Below, piece by piece: positions 45,221 to 53,993 of a DNA stretch of 64,000 nt; position 1 is the stretch's first letter; each line of letters begins with the position of its first letter. The stretch spans positions 1,178,001-1,242,000 of the forward strand of contig NZ_CP030048.1 in assembly GCF_015291665.1 (NCBI RefSeq). Direction: 5' to 3'. The stretch is from Bradyrhizobium sp. CCBAU 53338 (GTDB taxonomy: Bacteria; Pseudomonadota; Alphaproteobacteria; Rhizobiales; Xanthobacteraceae). Made by a program: the position numbers and the translations under genes. The notes below the pieces were generated by a model, which worked only from the letters and a program-made list of their open reading frames with translations, was not told where the DNA came from and did not search any database.

Positions 45221-45943
45221 ATGGACATGAAGAAATATGCCGCCGAGGCCATCGGTACGTTTTGGCTCACATTCGCAGGTTGCGGCAGCGCGGTGATCGC
45301 CGCCGGCTTTCCGCAGGTCGGCATCGGCCTGGTCGGCGTGTCCCTGGCCTTCGGCTTGAGCGTCGTCACCATGGCCTATGCGATCGGCCACATCTCGGGC
45401 TGCCATCTCAACCCGGCCGTCACCGTCGGTCTCGCCGCCGGCGGGCGCTTTCCGGCGGGCCAGATCCTGCCTTACGTGATCGCGCAGGTCTGCGGTGCAA
45501 TCGTCGCCGCTGAACTGCTCTATGTGATCGCCAGCGGCGCGCCCGGTTTCGACGTCACCAAGGGCTTTGCGTCCAACGGCTATGATGCGCATTCGCCGGG
45601 CCAGTACAGCATGATCGCCTGCTTCGTCACCGAGGTCGTGATGACCATGATGTTCCTGTTCGTCATCATGGGCGCGACCCACGGCCGCGCACCGGCGGGC
45701 TTTGCGCCGCTCGCGATCGGGCTCGCGCTGGTGATGATCCATCTCGTCAGCATCCCCGTCACCAACACGTCGGTGAATCCGGCGCGCAGCACCGGCCCCG
45801 CGCTGTTCGTCGGCGGCTGGGCGCTGTCGCAACTCTGGCTGTTCTGGGTCGCACCGCTGATCGGCGGCGCGCTGGGCGGGGTGATCTATCGCTGGCTCAG
45901 CGAGGAGCCGGCAGGCGTCGTCGCGGGCGTGAAGACGGCGTAG
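45221..45943 (+). CDS. aqpZ: Aquaporin Z
   Basis: A 240-residue six-helix water channel. Both NPA boxes are present: [13 protein letters not shown] and [13 protein letters not shown]. The segment [18 protein letters not shown] is nearly identical to E. coli AqpZ and includes the selectivity-filter His, Thr and Arg, so water rather than glycerol is the expected substrate. GGGGAGA precedes the ATG. A palindromic repeat follows the stop. Confidence 0.95.
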   Translation: MDMKKYAAEAIGTFWLTFAGCGSAVIAAGFPQVGIGLVGVSLAFGLSVVTMAYAIGHISGCHLNPAVTVGLAAGGRFPAGQILPYVIAQVCGAIVAAELLYVIASGAPGFDVTKGFASNGYDAHSPGQYSMIACFVTEVVMTMMFLFVIMGATHGRAPAGFAPLAIGLALVMIHLVSIPVTNTSVNPARSTGPALFVGGWALSQLWLFWVAPLIGGALGGVIYRWLSEEPAGVVAGVKTA

Positions 45944-45944
45944 A

Positions 45945-45988
45945 GCGTTTTCGAGCGAAGCGGGTACCGGTTCGCATCGAGAAAACGC
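45945..45988. repeat. Palindromic intergenic repeat after aqpZ
   Basis: GCGTTTTC (45945-45952) and GAAAACGC (45981-45988) form the outer stem, and GCGAA with TTCGC an inner one, around GGTACC. Copies of this element are frequent in Bradyrhizobium and related intergenic regions, to my knowledge. It may fold as a two-step hairpin after transcription. Confidence 0.65.
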
Positions 45989-46036
45989 GTCAAGACAGAA
46001 ACCAAGAATCGGATCGCAGCTTTCTGCTGCGGTCCC

Positions 46037-47143
46037 TCACTTGCTCCTCGAAGGCCTGACTTCGGTGACGTGGCCCATCTTGCGGCCGGGGCGCGGTGCG
46101 CCCTTGCCGTAGATGTGGACGGTCGCGCCCGGCACGCTCAGCCACGACTCGTAGTCGTTGATCTCGTCGCCGATCAGGTTGGTCATGGTCACGACCTCGC
46201 CGTGACGCACCGGCTTGCCGAGCGGCCAGCCGGCGATGGCACGGATGTGCTGCTCGAACTGCGAGACCGACGCGCCGTCGAGCGTCCAGTGTCCGGAATT
46301 GTGCACGCGCGGGGCGATCTCGTTGACCAGCACCTTCGATCCGCCGCCATTGGCGAGCACGAACATCTCAACCGCGAGCACGCCGACATAGTCGAGCGCG
46401 GTTGCGATCTTGCCGGCGATACTGCGCGCCTCTTCGGCGAGCGCGTCCGGAATCGGCGCAGGCGCGCGCGAGATCTTCAGAATGTGGTCGCGGTGCTCGT
46501 TCTCGGTGACGTCGAAGCACTCGACCTGGCCCGATGCCGAACGCGCGGCAATCACGGAGATCTCGCGCTCGAACGGCACGAAGGCTTCCAGGATTGCCGC
46601 TTTGGTGGCGAGGCTGGTCCACACTTTCGCGATGTCGTCGCCCGCGCGGATGATGGCCTGGCCCTTGCCGTCATAGCCGAAGCGACGGGTCTTCAGCACC
46701 GCGGGAAGGCCGATCTTCACGATCGCCTCGCGGAGCGATGCGACCGAGGTGACGTCGGCATAGGCGGCGGTGCCGATGCCGAGCTTCGTCACGAAATCCT
46801 TCTCGGCGAGCCGGTCCTGGGTGGTCTCCAGGATCTTGCGGTTGGGCAGTACCGGGCGGCGCGCATCCAGCACCATGGCGGCCGCGGACGGCACGTTCTC
46901 GAATTCGTAGGTGATGACGTCGACGTCATGGGCGAACAGCTCGAGCGCCTCGACGTCGGCATATTCGGCGCAGGTCGCGTTCAGCACGACGTCGAAGGCC
47001 GGCGAATCCGGATCGGGCGAGAACACCTGGCAGCGCAGGCCAAGCCGCGCCGCGGCCATGGCCAGCATCCGGCCGAGTTGCCCGCCGCCGAGGATTCCGA
47101 TGGTGTCGCCGGGCTTCAGCTTCACCTGCTTTGCGTCCGTCAC
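46037..47143 (-). CDS. purK: 5-(carboxyamino)imidazole ribonucleotide synthase
   Basis: A 368-residue ATP-grasp enzyme that makes N5-CAIR from AIR, ATP and bicarbonate in purine synthesis. [20 protein letters not shown] is the PurK signature; [56 protein letters not shown] follow. It starts at GTG, overlapping the purE stop in a GTGA arrangement, so the two are coupled. The length is normal. Confidence 0.96.
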   Translation of the reverse strand: MTDAKQVKLKPGDTIGILGGGQLGRMLAMAAARLGLRCQVFSPDPDSPAFDVVLNATCAEYADVEALELFAHDVDVITYEFENVPSAAAMVLDARRPVLPNRKILETTQDRLAEKDFVTKLGIGTAAYADVTSVASLREAIVKIGLPAVLKTRRFGYDGKGQAIIRAGDDIAKVWTSLATKAAILEAFVPFEREISVIAARSASGQVECFDVTENEHRDHILKISRAPAPIPDALAEEARSIAGKIATALDYVGVLAVEMFVLANGGGSKVLVNEIAPRVHNSGHWTLDGASVSQFEQHIRAIAGWPLGKPVRHGEVVTMTNLIGDEINDYESWLSVPGATVHIYGKGAPRPGRKMGHVTEVRPSRSK

Positions 47144-47628
47144 GCCTTGTCCTCCGGGCGCTCGGCAACGGCCTCGGTCTGCGCCTTGCGCCAGGCGGCC
47201 AGGCGCTCGGACAGCGCGGGATCGGACAGCGCCAGCACGGCCGCCGCGAGCAGCGCCGCGTTGATCGCGCCGGCCTTGCCGATGGCAAGCGTGCCGACCG
47301 GAATGCCGGCGGGCATCTGAACGATCGAATAGAGCGAATCGATGCCCTTCAGCGTTCGGGACTCGACGGGCACGCCGAATACCGGCAGTTCCGTCAGCGA
47401 CGCGGCCATGCCGGGCAGATGCGCGGCGCCGCCGGCGCCGGCGATGATCACCTTGAAGCCGGCCGCCTTGGCGCCCTTGGCGAAGCTGAACAGCCGGTCG
47501 GGGGTGCGGTGGGCCGAGACGATGCGAGTCTCGGAGGCGACACCGAGGACTGCGAGCGTGTCGGCGGCGTGCCGCATCGTCTCCCAGTCCGACTGGCTTC
47601 CCATGATGATGGCGATCGGCGCGGTCAT
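47140..47628 (-). CDS. purE: N5-CAIR mutase
   Basis: A 162-residue class I PurE that turns N5-CAIR into CAIR. Blocks: [20 protein letters not shown] with the active-site SxSD-like [14 protein letters not shown] with the catalytic His, and [21 protein letters not shown] 20-residue C-terminal tail follows the fold ([18 protein letters not shown]). It overlaps purK by 4 bases and they form one operon. Confidence 0.96.
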   Translation of the reverse strand: MTAPIAIIMGSQSDWETMRHAADTLAVLGVASETRIVSAHRTPDRLFSFAKGAKAAGFKVIIAGAGGAAHLPGMAASLTELPVFGVPVESRTLKGIDSLYSIVQMPAGIPVGTLAIGKAGAINAALLAAAVLALSDPALSERLAAWRKAQTEAVAERPEDKA

Positions 47629-47715
47629 GACGTCAATTGTGCTCGGAAAACAGAAAGATAGGCCAGATTAACGGTTCCGGCCGGCGGCTCGCAAGGCGGT
47701 GGCAAGGAGAAGGGA

Positions 47716-48525
47716 ATGCACTATCCTGTCTTGGTGAATCCCCGCAAGCCTTCATTGAGCAGGATGCCCATGAAGAAACCAAAAAGGGCGACCGCTGCGA
47801 AGGCCAAAAAGGGCCGGAAAACCCGCGGGAGCCGAACCAGAACTGCACCCAAGCGGGCGACGGCGCCGCGCCGCGGGTCCCGTGCCGGTGCTGCCAAGGA
47901 AACTGGCAAGACGACCGGTAAGTCGACTGGCAAGGCAACTAGCAAGGACACCAGCAGAGCGACCCTCCGCGACCTGCGGACCAGGCTCGCGCAAGCGCTG
48001 CGGCGCGTCGCCGAGCTCGAGGCTGCGGCCGACACCGATTTCCTGCTGGGCATTCCCAACCGGCGCGGCTTCGAGCGCGAGCTCCAGCGCGCCATCGCCT
48101 ACATGAAGCGCTACCGCGCCAGCGGCGCACTGATCGTGCTCGACGTCGATCGCCTGAAACCGATCAACGATTCCTTCGGCCATGCCGCCGGTGACGAGGT
48201 GCTGAAGGCGATCGCGAACACGCTGACGCGGCAGATCCGCGCTTCCGACGTGGTCGGACGTCTCGGCGGCGACGAGTTCGCCTTGCTGCTGTGGAATCTC
48301 AGCGAGACCGATGCCAAGGCGAAGGCTGTCATCTTCGAGCAGGCGATCGACGATCTGTCTTTCACCTTTCGCGGCCAGCTTGTGGCCGCGGGCGCCTCTG
48401 CCGGCGTCGCGCTGCTCGGCGCGCAGTCCGACGCTGCCCGCGCGCTGGAGGAGGCCGATGCCGCCATGTATGTGCGCAAAGCGCAGCGGCGGCACGAGCC
48501 GCGGATCAGGCTTGTGAGCAGCTGA
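47716..48525 (+). CDS. Diguanylate cyclase with basic N-terminal tail
   Basis: A 269-residue soluble GGDEF protein. Residues 1-85 are extremely Lys/Arg/Thr/Ala-rich (KKGRKTRGSRTRTAPKRATA, then TGKTTGKSTGKATSKDTSRA), followed by a short coil. The GGDEF domain starts near DFLLGIPNRRGFERELQ and has GGDEF intact at 184-188, preceded by RASD, a complete RxxD inhibition site. It is expected to make c-di-GMP. AAGGAGAAGGGA precedes the ATG at 47716. No sensor domain is present; the basic tail could bind nucleic acid or membrane, which is inference. Confidence 0.88.
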   Translation: MHYPVLVNPRKPSLSRMPMKKPKRATAAKAKKGRKTRGSRTRTAPKRATAPRRGSRAGAAKETGKTTGKSTGKATSKDTSRATLRDLRTRLAQALRRVAELEAAADTDFLLGIPNRRGFERELQRAIAYMKRYRASGALIVLDVDRLKPINDSFGHAAGDEVLKAIANTLTRQIRASDVVGRLGGDEFALLLWNLSETDAKAKAVIFEQAIDDLSFTFRGQLVAAGASAGVALLGAQSDAARALEEADAAMYVRKAQRRHEPRIRLVSS

Positions 48526-48527
48526 TT

Positions 48528-48779
48528 TTACAGTGTCGCGAGATCTTCCGGCACATTGCCGAATTTACGCAGCAGCGTGGCATCACCGAATTCACCGGTC
48601 ATGGGATCGCCGCTGCGGCTGAATGCGATTGCGCCGATATGTCCGGCGCCGCGCGCCAATGCCTCGGCGCGTCGCAACGCGGCCGTCGAGCTCTGGCATT
48701 CCTCAGCCGTGCCCGCGACAGGCGATCCGTCGGCATCGATCAGGAAGGGCATTGCAACGTAGTAGGTCACGTCAGACAT
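48528..48779 (-). CDS. Hypothetical protein, 83 aa
   Basis: An 83-residue cytoplasmic protein (VTYYVAMPFLIDADGSPVAG, then CQSSTAALRRAEALARGAGH and IGAIAFSRSGDPMTGEFGDA). The pattern looks like a small alpha/beta fold. GGAG lies 8 bases before the ATG. It is probably transcribed with the upstream 68-residue gene, 21 bases away. The family has no function that I know. Confidence 0.7.
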   Translation of the reverse strand: MSDVTYYVAMPFLIDADGSPVAGTAEECQSSTAALRRAEALARGAGHIGAIAFSRSGDPMTGEFGDATLLRKFGNVPEDLATL

Positions 48780-48800
48780 GGCGTTGCTCCAACGGTGAGT

Positions 48801-49007
48801 TCAGGCAGCGCTACTCCTGCTGCGTGAGGTCTCGGGAATGCAGCCGGCCGAAATCGCCGCCTGCAATTCCTCCAGCTCGGCTTCCAGGTATTCGTTGGCC
48901 ATGATCAGCGCCTTGATCGTGCTGCGCAGGTTGCCGTCGCACATCGCGATCGCCTGGTCGCAGGCCTGTTCATAATGGCTGTTGTCGAGAAGGGCGGGGA
49001 CTGACAT
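48801..49007 (-). CDS. Small helical hypothetical protein, 68 aa
   Basis: A 68-residue protein (HYEQACDQAIAMCDGNLRST, then ALIMANEYLEAELEELQAAI). It is helical and acidic. The ATG at 49007 was chosen because AAGGA lies about 7 bases upstream; a longer frame from 49106 adds a Pro/Gln-rich stretch without a ribosome-binding site. The function is unknown. It probably shares a transcript with the 83-residue gene downstream. Confidence 0.65.
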   Translation of the reverse strand: MSVPALLDNSHYEQACDQAIAMCDGNLRSTIKALIMANEYLEAELEELQAAISAGCIPETSRSRSSAA

Positions 49008-49142
49008 CGGCGGTGTCCTTGCGGGTTGTCCTTGGGCGTTTGCTTTGGGCGGTTCCTGGGGTGTCCGGGCGGTATTTATGTTCTCTTTTTGTTCTTTTCG
49101 AGTCAAGCGGATTCATCGCGGCAATCCACGGCCGCTCACAGC

Positions 49143-49349
49143 TCAGGCAATGATGTCGGGCGTGATCTGGTCTTCGATGAAGGCGATACGGTCGCGCAAC
49201 AATAGCTTGCGCTTCTTCAACCGCTGTAACCGCAAAAGGTCGGGAGCGGGCGATTGATGCAGTGCATCGATCGCCGCATCGAGATCTCGGTGTTCCTGCT
49301 GCAACCGGGTGAGCTCGGCTTCGAGCTCACGCTCGTCTTCATGGGTCAT
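49143..49349 (-). CDS. DUF465 (YdcH-like) protein
   Basis: A 68-residue coiled-coil protein (ELEAELTRLQQEHRDLDAAI, then LQRLKKRKLLLRDRIAFIED) of the DUF465/YdcH family. The conserved LK+RKL.L+D.I core is clear. Family proteins are very short, dimeric and of unknown function. A second member lies at 49678 on the other strand. Confidence 0.8.
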   Translation of the reverse strand: MTHEDERELEAELTRLQQEHRDLDAAIDALHQSPAPDLLRLQRLKKRKLLLRDRIAFIEDQITPDIIA

Positions 49350-49677
49350 GTCTGCGGTGGCCGAAAACCGATGGGCTTGAGATCAAGGCTGTGGACGCCC
49401 TGTGGAAATTATCGCCCTTGCGCGGCGTGACCGCAAGCGATCTGCGACCGTCACGCACCGCTCTCTCGCAAGATATTTCGACGATTCGCAAGCGCGCCGC
49501 ATAAGCGCATTGATATCATGGATTTTTCGCCGCGCGGTTCCGTACTCACGCTTCATTACATATGAATTTTCAAAAATGACGATGCGACGACGGATACCCA
49601 TCGACAGAACGAATCGGTGATGTACACTTCCGCGTCCGGATCGAATCCAAGGGTCACCCCTACCGAGGAGGTTTCGA
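49350..49677. other. Intergenic region between two DUF465 genes
   Basis: No gene was accepted in these 328 bases. An open frame at 49402-49620 has an arginine-rich composition and no ribosome-binding site. The stretch 49540-49600 is AT-rich and may hold the promoter of the plus-strand DUF465 gene. Confidence 0.5.
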
Positions 49678-49860
49678 ATGACAATTCAGGCACATCTGGT
49701 TGAATTGGAACGGAAGCACAAAATTCTCGAAAACGAATTGCACGAAGCTCTCGTGCACCTTTCAACAGACGACCTGCAAATTGTTGAGTTGAAGCGCCGC
49801 AAGTTACTGGTCAAGGACCAGATCGAACGACTGAAGCAGTCCGGCGACACGCTTCACTAG
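49678..49860 (+). CDS. DUF465 (YdcH-like) protein
   Basis: A 60-residue coiled-coil protein (MTIQAHLVELERKHKILENE, then IVELKRRKLLVKDQIERLKQ) of the DUF465 family, and a paralogue of the 68-residue protein to its left. GAGGAGG lies 7 bases before the ATG, giving strong translation. Function is unknown. Confidence 0.85.
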   Translation: MTIQAHLVELERKHKILENELHEALVHLSTDDLQIVELKRRKLLVKDQIERLKQSGDTLH

Positions 49861-49971
49861 TAGCCCCCGTAACAGCGTCAGGTTTGATCGTATCCTTTCA
49901 GGCAGGGACGGGAGCCTTCGCGCTTGTCCCTGCTGTAAGGTGCGCATTGCGCGAGCATCTTCGCGCGGTGA

Positions 49972-51075
49972 TCAGATCTCTGCGAGCTCCGCGACGTGGT
50001 CCGCGATCGCGAGCGACGATGTCAGTCCCGGCGATTCGATGCCGAACAGATTGACCAGCCCTGCAACGCCGTGGTCGCGCGGACCCTGCATCAGAAAATC
50101 CTGCGTCGCCACCGCCGGCGGCACGATCTTCGGGCGGATGCCGGAATAGCTCGGCATCAGCGCGCCATCGGGCAGCGTCGGCCAGTATTTGCGGATCGCC
50201 GGATAGAAGCGTTCGGCGCGCGACGGATCGACTTCGTAATCGATGGTCTCGATCCATTCGACGTCGGGGCCGAAGCGCGCCTGTCCTGTCATGTCCAGCG
50301 TCAGATGCACCCCTAACCCGCCGGGCTCGGGCACCGGATAGATCAGGCGCGAGAACGGCGCGCGCGCGTTGCAGCTGAAATAATTGCCCTTGGCGAGATA
50401 GGCCGGCGGAATCCGGTCGACAGGCATACCGTCGATGTGACGCGCCACGGTCGTCGCCGAAAGTCCGGCGGCGTTGACGAGCAGGTCGCATTGCAGGGTC
50501 ATCGGGGCTTCGCCGCCGGCTTCGATCTCGATCACGCCGGCCTCCGCCTTGGCGCGGATCAGCGGCGTGTGAAACGCAAAGGCCGCGCCTGCATCTTCAG
50601 CCTCGCCGCGCAGCGAGAGCATATAGGCATGGCTGTCGATGATGCCCGTTGACGGCGACAGCAGTGCCGCGTCGCAGGCCAGCGCCGGCTCCAGTGCGCG
50701 TGCGGCCTCGCCGGAGAGCAATTGCATGTCGAGCACGCCATTGGCCTCGGCATGCGCCTTGATCGATTGCAGCTTCTCGGTTTCCTTCGCACTGGTCGCG
50801 ACGATCAGCTTGCCGCAGTTCTTGTGCGGGATGCCGCGCTCGCCGCAATAGCGATACAGCGCCTGCTTGCCGCTGACGCACATCCGCGCCATCCAGCTTC
50901 CGGCGCGGTAGTAGATCCCGGCATGGATCACCTCGCTGTTGCGCGAGGAGGTGACGGTGCCGATGGCTTCGGCTTCCTCGAGCACGATCACCTCGCGCCC
51001 CGCCTGTGCCAGCTTCCTTGCCACCGCGAGCCCGACCACGCCGGCCCCGATGACGACGCAGTCGACCCTATCCAT
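49972..51075 (-). CDS. FAD-dependent oxidoreductase, L-2-hydroxyglutarate oxidase-like
   Basis: A 367-residue DAO-family flavoprotein. [20 protein letters not shown] is the FAD-binding Rossmann motif. [20 protein letters not shown] and the spaced [25 protein letters not shown] and [20 protein letters not shown] are those of the LhgO/YgaF group, which oxidises L-2-hydroxyglutarate and feeds electrons to quinone. Substrate is inferred from this similarity; glycerol-3-phosphate is less likely since a separate GlpD is encoded nearby. Confidence 0.85.
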   Translation of the reverse strand: MDRVDCVVIGAGVVGLAVARKLAQAGREVIVLEEAEAIGTVTSSRNSEVIHAGIYYRAGSWMARMCVSGKQALYRYCGERGIPHKNCGKLIVATSAKETEKLQSIKAHAEANGVLDMQLLSGEAARALEPALACDAALLSPSTGIIDSHAYMLSLRGEAEDAGAAFAFHTPLIRAKAEAGVIEIEAGGEAPMTLQCDLLVNAAGLSATTVARHIDGMPVDRIPPAYLAKGNYFSCNARAPFSRLIYPVPEPGGLGVHLTLDMTGQARFGPDVEWIETIDYEVDPSRAERFYPAIRKYWPTLPDGALMPSYSGIRPKIVPPAVATQDFLMQGPRDHGVAGLVNLFGIESPGLTSSLAIADHVAELAEI

Positions 51076-51311
51076 GGCTACGCAGAGGTCCCGTTGAAGC
51101 TGCCGATGGCGCCGGTTTGCCTGGAAAACGCGCCGCGCGGGCGTTTTCCGTTAAGGAAGCATTTATCATGTCAGGGCAATTGCCGTATTTCGCGTCACAT
51201 TTTTTCTGTTGGGCGTACAGGCGTTTACCCGATCCAAACCCGTGAAGCCAGACAATCCGCAGTTGAAATTGCGGGTGGCGGATGGCCGAGAAAAACTGGC
51301 AGGAAGGCAGC

Positions 51312-53960
51312 ATGCTTCCGATTGCTGTGCAGGCCGTCGTGTGCCTGACCAGCGCGGTCGCGCCTTCGCGTGCCTATGCCGGAAGCTTCGATCCGCCGAC
51401 CTTTCTGGCCAATCTCGACCCCAATCTGATCTGGGAAGCTCTCATCGGGGGCATCGTCGTCTGCGCGTTTCTGGCTGCTATCGCGCTGTGGATCCATTCT
51501 GCCCTGCGCCGAAGCAAGCGTTCGCAGCTGCGGCGAAACGCCTTCGTCTCCTCCGCCATGAACAATCTCAACCAGGGCGTGGTGATGACGGATGCGCAGC
51601 GGCGCGTCATCTTCTGCAACGACCGCTATCTTGACATCTACGGCCTGGCGCGTTCGGACCTGTGGACCGGCATGACCGGCTACGACATCCTCGGGTTGCG
51701 GCGCAAGCGCGGGGTCCTCGGCGTCACCGACGACGAGTTCTACGAGAAAGCGGCAAGCCCCAACGGCCTGATCACCGAACTGCCCGATGGCCGGGCGATC
51801 CTGGTCAAATATTTCGTTCTGCCGAACGGCGGCTCGGTGGCGACCCATCTCGACGTCAGCGAGCACCGCAAGCTGTCGCGGCAGCTCGCGTCGACCAAGC
51901 AATTCCTGGAAACCGTGCTGGACAACGTGCCGGCCTGCGTCGCGGCGAAGACCATCGAGGACGGCCGCTACATTTTCGCCAACAGCGCCTATGAGCGCTT
52001 CTGGGGTTTCTCGCGGGATCAGGTCGTCGGCAAGAACGCGCGTGAGCTGTTCGACCTGAAATCGGCTGACAGCATCGAGGCGACCGACCGCGCCGCGCTG
52101 CTGGCGCCGGATGGACAGCATCGCAACGAATTCGAAGTCGAGGTCGACCAGGCCCGGCGCATGGTGGCCTCGATCCGCATCGTGGTCCGCAACGAGAGCA
52201 ACAAGCCGGAATTCCTGCTGGTGGTGTTCGAGGACATCACCGATCGGCAATCGCTGTCGATGGAGCTGGAGAGCACCAAGAAGTTCCTCGAACTCGTGGT
52301 CGACAACATCCCGGTGGCGCTGATCGTGGAGCAGGTCAAGGATGGCCGCTACCTGCTGGCCAACCGCAGCGCCGAGACGATCCTCAACCGCAGGCGCGAG
52401 GAAGCCACCGGCCTGACCGCCTCCGACATCTTCAATGCCAAGGAAGCCAAGCTGATCATCGCGCGCGACGAGGCCGCGATCAAGAAACGCGGGATGATCA
52501 CCGAGGAGCATCCGATCTCCACCAAGGACGGCCTGCGCCTGTTCCTGACCCGGCGCGCAACGGTGCTCAACGATGCGGGCGAGCCGCAATATCTGATCAA
52601 GACCCACGAGGACGTCACCAACCGCCGGCAGACCGAGTCGCGCATGGCGCACATGGCCTATCACGACGGCCTCACCGATCTGCCGAACCGCGCGGCCTTC
52701 CTCCAGGCGCTGACCCAGATGATCGAGGCCTGCGAGGGGACCGACGAGGAATTCGCTGTCCTTTGCGTCGACCTCGACGGCCTCAAGGAAGTCAACGACG
52801 TGTTCGGCCACGCGCTCGGCGACAAGCTGCTGATCGAGGTGGCCCAGCGGTTCCAGGACGCCGCACGCGGCGGCCTGGTGGCGCGCCTGTCCGGCGACGA
52901 ATTCGGCCTGATCATCGACGGCAAGCAGCCCGAGGCCGGTCTCGCGCTGGCACAGCAGCTCGGCGAGGCGCTCGCGGCTGAATTCCACATCGACGGCCGC
53001 GCCGTACGCGCCGGCATCACCACCGGCATGTCGGTCTTCCCGCACAATGGCCCCGACGGTGCCGCGCTGCTCGCCAATGCCGGCGCCGCCCTGTTCCGCG
53101 CCAAGCAGAAATCGCGCGGCACGATCAGCCTCTACCAGCCCGAGATGGACCAGCAGATCCGCGATCGCCGCGTGCTGCACCAGGACCTGTCGAAGGCGAT
53201 CAAGAACGGCGAATTGTCGCTGGCCTTCCAGCCGCAGGGCATCGCGCGCAACAGCGTCGCCGAGAGTGAGATCATCGGCTTCGAGGCCTTGGCGCGCTGG
53301 CAGCATCCGGTGCGCGGTCAGGTCTCGCCGGCCGAATTCATCCCGATCGCGGAGGAAAGCGGCCTGATCGTCGAGATGGGCGAGTGGATCCTGCACGAGG
53401 CCTGCCGCGAGGCGGCGTCGTGGCCGAAGCCGCTCCAGGTCGCGGTAAACCTGTCGCCGGCGCAGTTCATGCACGGCGACGTGGTCGGGCTCGTCCATTC
53501 GATCCTGATCGAGACCGGACTTGCGCCCGGTCGGCTCGAGCTCGAGATCACCGAAGGCGTGCTGATCGAGGATTTCGATCGCGGCCTGGCGCTGCTGCGC
53601 CGGCTGAAGGCGCTGGGCGTCCGCATCTCGATGGACGATTTCGGCAGCGGCTATTCATCGCTGAGCTATCTGCAGGCGTTCCCGTTCGACAAGATCAAGA
53701 TCGACCGCGCCTTCATCATCAATCTCGGCCGCAACCCGCAATCGGCCGCGATCGTGCGCGCCGTGATCGACCTCGGCCACGGTCTCGAAATGTCGATCAT
53801 CGCCGAAGGCGTCGAGACGATCGACCAGCTCGCTTTCCTCGCCGGAGAAGGCTGCGACGGCGTGCAGGGCTATCTGCTCGGCAAGCCGCTGCCGATCGGA
53901 CAATATGCCGGCCTCGTCGGCCGTGCCGAGGCCATGGAGCTTGCGCTCAAGACCGGCTAG
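51312..53960 (+). CDS. PAS-GGDEF-EAL signalling protein
   Basis: An 882-residue protein. A signal-like N-terminus (PIAVQAVVCLTSAVAPSRAY) and a transmembrane helix (LIGGIVVCAFLAAIALWIHS) precede three PAS units (QGVVMTDAQRRVIFCNDRYL; FLETVLDNVPACVAAKTIED; FLELVVDNIPVALIVEQVKD). The GGDEF domain has SGDEF (527-531), a variant of the catalytic motif, and lacks an obvious RxxD site. The EAL domain is intact: FEALARWQHP (658 onwards), NLSPAQF, MDDFGSGYSSLSYL. A phosphodiesterase role is more likely than cyclase. The ATG at 51312 follows AGGAAGG; 51282 is a weaker alternative. Confidence 0.9.
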   Translation: MLPIAVQAVVCLTSAVAPSRAYAGSFDPPTFLANLDPNLIWEALIGGIVVCAFLAAIALWIHSALRRSKRSQLRRNAFVSSAMNNLNQGVVMTDAQRRVIFCNDRYLDIYGLARSDLWTGMTGYDILGLRRKRGVLGVTDDEFYEKAASPNGLITELPDGRAILVKYFVLPNGGSVATHLDVSEHRKLSRQLASTKQFLETVLDNVPACVAAKTIEDGRYIFANSAYERFWGFSRDQVVGKNARELFDLKSADSIEATDRAALLAPDGQHRNEFEVEVDQARRMVASIRIVVRNESNKPEFLLVVFEDITDRQSLSMELESTKKFLELVVDNIPVALIVEQVKDGRYLLANRSAETILNRRREEATGLTASDIFNAKEAKLIIARDEAAIKKRGMITEEHPISTKDGLRLFLTRRATVLNDAGEPQYLIKTHEDVTNRRQTESRMAHMAYHDGLTDLPNRAAFLQALTQMIEACEGTDEEFAVLCVDLDGLKEVNDVFGHALGDKLLIEVAQRFQDAARGGLVARLSGDEFGLIIDGKQPEAGLALAQQLGEALAAEFHIDGRAVRAGITTGMSVFPHNGPDGAALLANAGAALFRAKQKSRGTISLYQPEMDQQIRDRRVLHQDLSKAIKNGELSLAFQPQGIARNSVAESEIIGFEALARWQHPVRGQVSPAEFIPIAEESGLIVEMGEWILHEACREAASWPKPLQVAVNLSPAQFMHGDVVGLVHSILIETGLAPGRLELEITEGVLIEDFDRGLALLRRLKALGVRISMDDFGSGYSSLSYLQAFPFDKIKIDRAFIINLGRNPQSAAIVRAVIDLGHGLEMSIIAEGVETIDQLAFLAGEGCDGVQGYLLGKPLPIGQYAGLVGRAEAMELALKTG

Positions 53961-53993
53961 TGATGGAGCGCTTCGCTCCCATTCGACGGTTTC

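Noticed and set aside
49402..49620. A 72-codon open frame between the two DUF465 genes
   Set aside because: Arginine-rich shadow-like composition, no ribosome-binding site and a frame partly in AT-rich promoter-like DNA.
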